From an uncultured Alphaproteobacteria bacterium (GTDB lineage Bacteria; Pseudomonadota; Alphaproteobacteria; Bin95), in assembly GCA_913060845.1 (NCBI GenBank), contig CAJXVF010000194.1:1-5679 (forward strand): 5,679 bases of DNA, in the 5' to 3' direction. The notes beneath the pieces are model-generated. The model made no database searches, was not told where the DNA came from, and was given only the letters and a program-made list of their open reading frames with translations. This document shows, one piece after another, positions 1 through 4,938 of this stretch. Position 1 is the first letter of the stretch; each line of letters begins with the position of its first letter. Made by a program: the position numbers and the translations under genes.

Positions 1-2
1 CA

Positions 3-671
3 GATAAGCTCTGGCCACTGCCCGAACGCTTTGATTATGCCGAGGGTGCAGCATTCCGCTCCGCCGCCATGACGGCCTATCACAGCCTGGTTGACCGGGG
101 ACGATTGGAAGCTGGCGAGACGGTCCTGGTTCACGGTGCCACCGGCGGCGTAGGATTAGCGGCAGTGCAGCTTGGTAAGGCGCTTGGGGCGACAGTGATC
201 GCGACAGGCGGGAATGCCGAAAAGCTCAAAACCGTATCCGCCATGGGCGCGGACCACGTTTTGCCCGCCACCGGGCGTTTCCGGGACGCAGTGAAAGACC
301 TGACCGGCGGCAGAGGCGTAAATCTCGTCTACGATCCCATTGGTGGCGATGTTTTTGACGAAAGCACCCGCTGCCTCGCATGGGAGGGCCGGATCATCGT
401 TGTCGGCTTCGTTTCAGGCCGGGCGGCAGAAGCGAAAACCAATCACCTGCTGATTAAAGGCGCATCCGTCATCGGCATCCGCGCCGGAGAAGGTGCGCGC
501 CAAAATCCAGCCCGCGGCGCCCGGTCCAAAGCGGCCCTCTTAGCGCTCGCAGATACGGGCACCTTCACCCCCCACATCTCCCACCGCTTCCCGCTGGCCA
601 AAGCACCAGACGCTTTCCGCGCAATAGACGCCCGCGCCGTTATCGGGAAAGCCGTGCTGGCTGATGCGTAA
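3..671 (+). CDS. NAD(P)H:quinone oxidoreductase, zinc-independent MDR family, 5'-truncated by the window edge
   Basis: The frame is open from the first complete codon at position 3 to TAA at 669-671, giving 222 residues. The ATG at 69 is internal, because family-like sequence (LPERFDYAEGAAF) precedes it. The family is about 320-340 residues long, so roughly 100 residues, most of the GroES-like substrate domain, lie outside the window. What remains is the Rossmann domain: AGETVLVHGATGGVGLAAVQ is the dinucleotide-binding turn (GATGGVG), followed by the strand ending VIATGG, then YDPIGGDVFDES and GRIIVVGFVSG, and a C-terminal IGKAVLA typical of quinone oxidoreductases. No structural zinc-binding cysteine cluster is visible. 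Members reduce quinones or activated alkenes in the cytoplasm with NADPH; the substrate cannot be told from sequence. The gene converges on the RTX frame and shows no functional link to it. Confidence 0.9.
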   Translation, partial: DKLWPLPERFDYAEGAAFRSAAMTAYHSLVDRGRLEAGETVLVHGATGGVGLAAVQLGKALGATVIATGGNAEKLKTVSAMGADHVLPATGRFRDAVKDLTGGRGVNLVYDPIGGDVFDESTRCLAWEGRIIVVGFVSGRAAEAKTNHLLIKGASVIGIRAGEGARQNPARGARSKAALLALADTGTFTPHISHRFPLAKAPDAFRAIDARAVIGKAVLADA

Positions 672-931
672 GGTCTTGAATTGGCGAAACTTTCCTTGCC
701 ATTGACGCTGGAATCACGTGAATTAATGACCAAAAGTCGGCAGGAAACATCGCAGACACACCTGACTTGTTCATAAGCTTCACCTCAGCAGATATTGATA
801 TCGCCACGGCGATCAACAACACCTCCATAGCCAAACGGCCGCCCGTGCTGCGCTGGTGCGGAGCATAGACGGCCGTTTGATGGGCATCGGGTATTGTCGT
901 GGCAGGCCGCGTGTATGGCCGCCTGATTTGA
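672..931. other. Convergent intergenic region
   Basis: This spacer separates the 3' ends of the plus-strand quinone oxidoreductase and the minus-strand RTX frame. It holds the hairpin at 833-878 and a weaker inverted repeat next to the RTX stop: CAGGC at 903-907 pairs with GCCTG at 921-925. No frame has a convincing start, ribosome binding site and family signature. A 48-codon plus-strand stretch without stops (722-865) has no start and is treated as a finding, not a gene. Confidence 0.7.
833..878. terminator. Long hairpin between convergent genes, probable bidirectional terminator
   Basis: AAACGGCCG (833-841) is perfectly complementary to CGGCCGTTT (870-878). Inside it, TGCTGCGC pairs with GCGGAGCA with one mismatch around a TGGT loop, so almost the whole element folds into one long stem with a small internal loop. 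The A-rich left edge and T-rich right edge make it roughly symmetric, as expected between two convergent genes. The T tracts are only three long, so termination strength is uncertain. It could also be a palindromic intergenic repeat of the REP kind. Confidence 0.5.
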
Positions 932-1423
932 TTAGGAATAAGCGTCCATGTTCAGCTCACTTGCATCAACGCCGAGCAGGTAGATTGCGCCGGCATTGGC
1001 CACGTGAATAATGGCGTCTGCGCCATCTTGAACAACAGTCATGTCGGCCTGGTTGAAGGCGGACAAGTCCAGCGTATCGCCTTCATAGGTGTTGAAATCA
1101 ACGATCTCATCATGGCCGAATTCAGCCTGGAAGATGAACGTGTCCGCACCTGCCCCGCCCACGAGCCAGTCATGGCCAGCGCCGCCATCAATCTTGTCAT
1201 CGCCAACGCCGCCTTCGATGCCGTCATTGCCAGCACCGCCGAACAAGCAGTCATCACCACCCGCACCTTCGATCCAGTCATCGCCATCGCCGCCATACAT
1301 GTTTTCCGGCGCATTCGTACCCCAGAGGCTATCGTCATAGTCCGTGCCAGTGATGTCGGGTGCGGAGGATTCAGCGGTTGAACGCATCAGCGTTTCGCCG
1401 CGCTCATTCACCCCTTCCTTCAT
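932..1423 (-). CDS. RTX protein, C-terminal calcium-binding segment (after the second TAG)
   Basis: This 163-residue segment begins with an ATG that directly follows the second TAG (TAGATG). No Shine-Dalgarno sequence precedes it, so separate translation would rely on reinitiation. Its first residues, MKEGVNERGETLMRSTA, look like the rest of the beta strand broken at SLNV rather than a natural N-terminus. Six nonapeptide repeats follow (composite residues 569-622): GGDGDDWIE, GAGGDDCLF, GGAGNDGIE, GGVGDDKID, GGAGHDWLV and GGAGADTFI. Then come GHDEIVDF and a cap ending ELNMDAYS before TAA at 932-934. The terminal region is where a type I secretion signal would sit, but none can be proven by eye. 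The sequence closely duplicates RTX module 1. Confidence 0.65.
   Translation of the reverse strand: MKEGVNERGETLMRSTAESSAPDITGTDYDDSLWGTNAPENMYGGDGDDWIEGAGGDDCLFGGAGNDGIEGGVGDDKIDGGAGHDWLVGGAGADTFIFQAEFGHDEIVDFNTYEGDTLDLSAFNQADMTVVQDGADAIIHVANAGAIYLLGVDASELNMDAYS
1094..1282 (-). repeat. RTX repeat module, copy 2 (C-terminal)
   Basis: This encodes composite residues 573-635. It aligns without gaps to 2735-2923, with 49 of 63 residues identical by hand count, including 17 in a row (IDGGAGHDWLVGGAGAD). A 26-base stretch (1161-1186) is also identical at DNA level to 2802-2827. The similarity goes beyond what shared nonapeptide motifs require and indicates an internal duplication or gene conversion. 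Confidence 0.8.
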
Positions 1424-1918
1424 CTAAACATTGAGCGAATAGATGCGCTTATGGGCCAGATCCTGAAGCTCACCAGCTTCGACAACGGCGTCGCCGTCAT
1501 CAACCCAAAGCTCTAGACCATTAAGCTCTTCACCGTTGAGAACGCCATCATGATTGGCATCCAACAAAGCCAGCTTTTCGAAGCCGTTTGCATACAAGCC
1601 GCCTTGATCACCAAAGAGCCGGGCGCCGTCCATATCATTCGCAGCATTGCCGTCACGATTGTCGACAAGCAGGCCGTCGCCATCGCCGCTCAGCCATTCA
1701 ATGTGATCCAGGTGACCGTCTGCATCAAGATCGAACTCAACCGTCGCGTTGACGTAATGATCGGCCCGGTCCTTCGCAGTGGAATTGCCTGTCACGCCAA
1801 TTTTACCGTCACCGTTCAGGTCAAGCGCGATTGGAGACAGATTAGCTTTGTAGTCCTTAATCTCGACTTCAAACGCCTCGTCATATGTGGCTTTGCCGTT
1901 GATCTCAGTTATTTTCAG
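1424..1918 (-). CDS. RTX protein, middle EF-hand-like segment between the two TAG codons
   Basis: The segment runs from the codon after the first TAG to the second TAG, 164 residues of the composite frame (361-524). The only plausible independent start is GTG at 1795, which yields 123 residues, has no clear Shine-Dalgarno sequence, and would cut off conserved-looking sequence (SPIALDLNGDGKIG) just upstream. It is therefore better read as part of the longer protein. Calcium-loop motifs are LDLNGDGKI (392-400), FDLDADGHLDHIEW (422-435) and a complete 12-residue EF-hand loop from D480 to E491 (D, N, D, G, V, N, E at the canonical places). A degenerate loop follows, WVDDGDAVVEAGEL (498-511). The order FDLDADG, LFGDQGG, LALLDANHDG, LWVDDGD is a recurring arrangement in large bacterial RTX proteins. 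The segment ends RIYSLNV before TAG. Confidence 0.65.
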   Translation of the reverse strand: MKITEINGKATYDEAFEVEIKDYKANLSPIALDLNGDGKIGVTGNSTAKDRADHYVNATVEFDLDADGHLDHIEWLSGDGDGLLVDNRDGNAANDMDGARLFGDQGGLYANGFEKLALLDANHDGVLNGEELNGLELWVDDGDAVVEAGELQDLAHKRIYSLNV

Positions 1919-2998
1919 CTAGAAATTCTCTGTGGCTTCTGTCGCATAGCCGCCGATATATCCGCCCCCAACATGGACTTCCTTATTGGCAAAAATTTCG
2001 AAGCTCCCAGACATGCTGTCGCCGGCAGAAACCTTCAAAGTGATCGTATCGCTATCAATACGCTGCCCGTCGAGCAAGACCTTGAAGTCATTCGTCAGGT
2101 TCTCAACGCCAACATAGGCATCGCGCGCAGTGCCTTCGCCATTGGATGTCAGCGCGTTATGGAAAACTTGGTCATTCAGCCACCAAGCTTCCACCTGATT
2201 CTGCACAGTTTGATTGCCCATATAGAACTGGATCGTCTCGCCCTCTGACAGGCCATAGGTGACGCTTTGATTGGCGAACCACCCTGCCTTGGTTTCCTTG
2301 AACGTATCGGCGTCCACCTGCTGTGCGGTGCCATCCGTGATTTTCATGGTGATGTATGTGTCTTGATAAACTGCTTGGTCTAGTTGGACTTTGTATGAGC
2401 CAGCCTCGCCTTCGATGATACAATCTTCCCCAACAATCAATACTTGCTCTGCCTTCTGCGCGAACCACACATCTTCCATCATAACGGTCTTGCCATTGGG
2501 CATGCCCGCATCAGAAGGGCAGTATTCGTCACCCTCGTCATGAGCCGCGTCATCTGCATCTAATGGATTGACGCCGATGAAGTTTGCAGCTGCCAAATCA
2601 GCCAGATCAACATTCTCCAACGTCACGCTGGCGCTATCACCAAGCGTGATCAAAACATTGGCACCAACCTGGGAGATCGTTACTTTTTGGTCCGCATAGG
2701 CCGTGAGATCAAGTTGATCATGGTCTGCTACGGTGAAGTCTACGATTTCGTCATGGCCGCTATCAGCGCAAAACACAAATACGTCTGCACCAGCACCGCC
2801 AACGAGCCAGTCATGGCCAGCGCCGCCGTCGATTACATCATTGCCAGCCCCACCATCAATGCCGTCATTGCCGGCCCCGCCAGAGAGCGTGTCGTCGCCT
2901 GCACCGCCTTCAATCCAATTGTCGTTGTCGTCGCCAACATAGATGTCATTGGCTTCAGCGCCCCAGAAGTCGCCGTTTTCGGTGTAGGTGTTTAACAT
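1919..2998 (-). CDS. RTX protein, N-terminal segment (up to the first TAG)
   Basis: This 359-residue segment is the part that would be made without readthrough. Five consecutive calcium-binding nonapeptides occupy residues 31-75: GGAGDDTLS, GGAGNDGID, GGAGNDVID, GGAGHDWLV, GGAGADVFV. They are followed by GHDEIVDF and a beta-roll cap ending near ENVDLADLAAANF (128-140), which by itself looks like the usual C-terminus of an RTX protein. Residues 171-359 start with MMEDVWFA and continue as alternating beta strands (DTYITMKI, DTITLKVSAGDS, SFEIFANKEVHVGG) that recall Calx-beta-type extracellular domains; that assignment is tentative. There is no N-terminal Sec signal peptide, which fits type I export. 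Cysteines at 77, 160 and 193 are unusual for this class. The segment ends abruptly inside the beta-rich region at TENF, with TAG next. Confidence 0.7.
   Translation of the reverse strand: MLNTYTENGDFWGAEANDIYVGDDNDNWIEGGAGDDTLSGGAGNDGIDGGAGNDVIDGGAGHDWLVGGAGADVFVFCADSGHDEIVDFTVADHDQLDLTAYADQKVTISQVGANVLITLGDSASVTLENVDLADLAAANFIGVNPLDADDAAHDEGDEYCPSDAGMPNGKTVMMEDVWFAQKAEQVLIVGEDCIIEGEAGSYKVQLDQAVYQDTYITMKITDGTAQQVDADTFKETKAGWFANQSVTYGLSEGETIQFYMGNQTVQNQVEAWWLNDQVFHNALTSNGEGTARDAYVGVENLTNDFKVLLDGQRIDSDTITLKVSAGDSMSGSFEIFANKEVHVGGGYIGGYATEATENF
2735..2923 (-). repeat. RTX repeat module, copy 1 (N-terminal)
   Basis: This encodes residues 26-88 counted from ATG 2998 and is the partner of the copy at 1094-1282. 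Matching sequence starts at the WIEG strand and runs through GHDEIVDF. The following caps (TVADHDQLDLTAYADQ against NTYEGDTLDLSAFNQAD) remain recognisably related but more diverged. Confidence 0.8.
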
Positions 2999-3018
2999 GT
3001 GATTTTCCCATTGGTTCA

Positions 3019-3262
3019 CCTGGCGTGTGGATTAGGCCAATAGGAGCAAGCGCTATGCCATTGCTGACTAAGCCGGGCCTGTAATTTCAGAAACGCCGAG
3101 ACTTCCTGGGATTTTTGCGTAAAATGCATCGAAAGCTTGGTTGATAATTTTGCTGAAAATCGCACTAAATCTGTTGCGCGCAGCATTCTGCCTTGCAAAT
3201 TGCAATGCAAAATGCGGAACAGGCTGAAGGTTAGCGGGTAATCTCGTGACTGTGGATGGTCT
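3019..3262. other. Spacer between the SDR 3' end and the RTX start, likely RTX promoter region
   Basis: About 240 bases separate the SDR stop from the RTX start. The stretch is AT-richer than the genes on either side and holds the double palindrome at 3193-3210. I could not pick a good -35/-10 pair or a terminator hairpin for the operon upstream. A 95-codon minus-strand open frame crosses it, but it overlaps both neighbours, has no recognisable family and lacks a ribosome binding site, so I do not call it a gene. Confidence 0.5.
3193..3210. promoter_or_regulatory. Overlapping double palindrome, possible operator upstream of the RTX gene
   Basis: The 18 bases TTGCAAATTGCAATGCAA contain two overlapping inverted repeats that share the central TTGCAA: TTGCA-AAT-TGCAA (3193-3205) and TTGCA-A-TGCAA (3200-3210). 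The site lies about 195 bases upstream of the RTX ATG and past the end of the upstream operon, where a regulator of the RTX gene could bind. No specific regulator is recognised, and chance in AT-rich spacer DNA is possible. Confidence 0.3.
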
Positions 3263-4018
3263 TTAGTGTGACCGCCAAGGCAGGTCAGCGTTACTAAATC
3301 CAATCATATGCTGACCACTATCGACCGTTATAATTTCGCCGGTCACATGGCGCGCGCTGGCGAGATACAGCACAGCATTCGCGATATCATCGGCGCCCAA
3401 GCCTTCGCCCAACGGGGTCAATCCCTGGCGTTCAGCGAAGATTTCCACGGTCTGATCTCCGCTTGGCAGAACGAGGCCAGGTGCGACACCGTTCACACGG
3501 ATTTTGGGGGCTAACTCTAAGGCCGCCACTTTCGTCGCTGTCTCTAAGGCCGCCTTGGCGCAGAAATAGCTGAACGTGCGGGATGATGGCGCTCTAAGCT
3601 GTGTATCCAGCATATTCACAATAGCTGCTCCAGCAGGTGCCTGACGGGCAAAAGCCTGCATCAGAAAAATAGGCGCTGCCGCATTCACATTCGTCATGAG
3701 CTGCCATTGTTCTGGGGTGAGCTCCTCCAAGCTTTCAGCCTGATAGAGGGAGGCTGAGTTGATGAGCAGAGAAATTGGGCCGCCCATCAGCTCCGCCGCA
3801 CGACCGACAAGCGCTTGAGAACCAGCGATATCCGCCAGGTCTTGGCCCAAGGTCGCGGCCTTGCCGCCAGCGGCTGTAATCTCCGCCGCCAAAGCCGCAG
3901 CGCTGTCCTTGGAGTTATTATAGTGGATGGCAACTGCATAACCCGCATCTGCCAGCGCCTTGGCGACTGCCTTGCCTATCCGCAGGCCGCCCCCAGTCAC
4001 CAGAGCAATTTTGGTCAT
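3263..4018 (-). CDS. folM: Pteridine/dihydrofolate reductase-type SDR (FolM/PTR1-like)
   Basis: This 251-residue short-chain dehydrogenase starts at ATG 4018. A longer open frame to 4126 exists, but it runs inside folP, and the family N-terminus (MTKIALVTGG) begins exactly here. The cofactor turn is TGGGLRIG (8-15), the TGxxxRxG form seen in pteridine reductases, with Arg13 and HYNNS (32-36) suggesting NADPH. The catalytic region reads NMLDTQL then YFCAK: Asp138 stands where classical SDRs have Ser, with Tyr151 and Lys155. Asp-Tyr-Lys is the hallmark of PTR1 and E. coli FolM, which reduce dihydrobiopterin, dihydromonapterin and, weakly, dihydrofolate. NSAS (87-90) replaces the common NNAG. 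The C-terminal part has VAPGLVLPSG (178-187) and TVDSGQHM (231-238). Its ATG overlaps the folP stop by four bases (ATGA), so the two are translationally coupled. The family call is firm; the exact pterin substrate is inferred from the family and the neighbours. Confidence 0.85.
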   Translation of the reverse strand: MTKIALVTGGGLRIGKAVAKALADAGYAVAIHYNNSKDSAAALAAEITAAGGKAATLGQDLADIAGSQALVGRAAELMGGPISLLINSASLYQAESLEELTPEQWQLMTNVNAAAPIFLMQAFARQAPAGAAIVNMLDTQLRAPSSRTFSYFCAKAALETATKVAALELAPKIRVNGVAPGLVLPSGDQTVEIFAERQGLTPLGEGLGADDIANAVLYLASARHVTGEIITVDSGQHMIGFSNADLPWRSH

Positions 4019-4938
4019 GCGAGGTCCAGGCGAATATCCTGAGTGTCCAGCACAGGCTGCACCCTCCCCGCCTCGTGGGAGCGGATGAGGTTTACTTTGC
4101 TCAACATCGCAAGCGTTGCGAAGCATGTCTCAGCAGAGCGAACTTCCTCACCGAACATAGCAACTGGGGAGGCCATGGTGATGCATACGGGCCAACCGAG
4201 CGTTCGGAAACGGAAGGCCTGCAACGTATTCTCCACCTGATGACGAATGCGGCGAGGCCCATCTGGCAGCGCGTGGTAATAGCCAATACCCATGCCCGGA
4301 TCGACCCATATACGCTCCACCCCGGCAGCAGCAGCGATTTCTGCAGCGCGACGAAGATAGTCCATTTGCGCTTCGATCAACTCGTCCCGCGTTGGTGGAT
4401 CAACCTCAGACCGGCCATGCTTACCGGGCGTGTAACATAGGATCACGCCAGCATCATGCTTCGCGATCATGCGGTAGAATGCAGGGTCATCATTCCGCCC
4501 GGTCAAGTTGACGACGCCAGCGCCCGCTTCCAAGCTCGCCTCAACCACGTCCGGCAGATAGGTATCCACAGACACCAGAATCTTCTCTGCGGCGAGTTCT
4601 CGAATGACCGGCAGCAGAATTGAATTTTGCCCATCCGCATTCACCCTCGCCGTGCCAACGCCTGTCGATTCAGCGCCGATATCGATGATACTGCAGCCAT
4701 CTAACGCCATGCGCTTGCCGCGCCGAACTGCTTGTTCGACGCACAGCGAAAGGCTCTCCCGGTAAGAGCTATCCTTCGAGAGATTGATCACGCCCATCTG
4801 ATAGGCTTGGTCAGTAAAGCTCTGCCCAAAAGCCGGGAAATCAAATGCACGCACAGGGGCTGTGATGGCGTCCCGATGCTCTTCCCAAATCGGCAACAGA
4901 AAGTCAGGCGATATTAAAGACAAGGGGCCGCACTCCAT
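4015..4938 (-). CDS. Divergent dihydropteroate synthase homologue (FolP-like, pterin-binding TIM barrel)
   Basis: The protein has 307 residues; canonical FolP has about 280. FolP joins hydroxymethyl-dihydropterin pyrophosphate to p-aminobenzoate in the cytoplasm. Barrel motifs are in order: MGVINLSKDSSYRES (48-62; canonical GILNVTPDSFSDGG), IIDIGAESTGVG (84-95; GESTRPG), SVDTY (123-127), NLTG (144-147; NDxSG), CYTPGKHG (168-175), WVDPGMGIGY (211-220; DPGxGFGK) and RSHE (286-289; RxHD). Asn52, Asp125, Asn144, Asp213 and His288 are kept. The Arg of GESTRPG is replaced by Gly, and the SRK segment that supplies the pterin-binding Lys appears as TMASPVAMFGEE. About 45 extra N-terminal residues precede the barrel. 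The start at 4938 overlaps folK by 25 bases with GGATGA just before it; a slightly later start is possible. The operon supports a pterin role, but the reaction is uncertain, so no symbol is given. Confidence 0.8.
   Translation of the reverse strand: MECGPLSLISPDFLLPIWEEHRDAITAPVRAFDFPAFGQSFTDQAYQMGVINLSKDSSYRESLSLCVEQAVRRGKRMALDGCSIIDIGAESTGVGTARVNADGQNSILLPVIRELAAEKILVSVDTYLPDVVEASLEAGAGVVNLTGRNDDPAFYRMIAKHDAGVILCYTPGKHGRSEVDPPTRDELIEAQMDYLRRAAEIAAAAGVERIWVDPGMGIGYYHALPDGPRRIRHQVENTLQAFRFRTLGWPVCITMASPVAMFGEEVRSAETCFATLAMLSKVNLIRSHEAGRVQPVLDTQDIRLDLA

Larger units (their letters stand above)
932..2998 (-). pseudogene. RTX/EF-hand calcium-binding protein, one frame interrupted by two in-frame TAG codons
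   Basis: From ATG 2998 to TAA 932-934 the frame has 688 sense positions, two of which are TAG: codon 360 (1919-1921) and codon 525 (1424-1426). There is no frameshift, and protein-like sequence continues through both stops. Order by residue: RTX module 1 (about 26-145), a beta-rich middle region (about 171-359), a short spacer, an EF-hand-like region (392-511) and RTX module 2 (about 553-688). RTX nonapeptides fold on binding calcium outside the cell, and such proteins normally leave through a type I secretion system using a C-terminal signal. Truncation at the first TAG would lose the EF-hand region and the C-terminus. No ABC exporter or membrane fusion gene is nearby. Start choice: ATG 2998 has GGGAAAA a few bases upstream; an in-frame GTG at 3019 adds seven residues. 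The alternatives are a pseudogene, amber readthrough, or three separately translated pieces. I favour a pseudogene or readthrough over three genes. Confidence 0.75.

Noticed and set aside
640..834. 64-codon minus-strand open frame starting MAMEVLLIAVAIS
   Set aside because: The hydrophobic start resembles a signal peptide, but the frame runs into the 3' end of the quinone oxidoreductase, lacks a clear ribosome binding site and has no recognisable continuation.
1128..1310. Regularly spaced short DNA repeats suggesting a CRISPR array
   Set aside because: The 27-base periodicity is that of nine-codon RTX nonapeptides; there are no unique spacers and no cas genes.
1004..1381. 125-codon plus-strand open frame, and similar ones at 1089-1340, 2687-2995 and 2733-2942
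   Set aside because: Repetitive Ala/Pro/Ser-rich translations are antisense shadows of the GGAGxD repeats.
1424..1795. Independent gene starting at GTG 1795
   Set aside because: Conserved-looking calcium motif sequence continues in frame upstream of the GTG to the previous TAG, and no Shine-Dalgarno sequence is present, so the GTG is an internal Val codon.
1550..2248. 232-codon plus-strand open frame
   Set aside because: It lies entirely antisense to the RTX frame, has no ribosome binding site and no recognisable family. The low-stop antisense frame follows from the composition of the RTX/EF-hand coding strand.
3016..3303. 95-codon minus-strand open frame between the SDR and RTX genes
   Set aside because: It overlaps both neighbours, has no ribosome binding site and no family signature; better read as promoter spacer.
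4019..4126. N-terminal extension of the SDR to 4126
   Set aside because: The extra 36 residues overlap the FolP-like coding sequence and precede a standard SDR N-terminus; ATG 4018 with the ATGA overlap is the better start.
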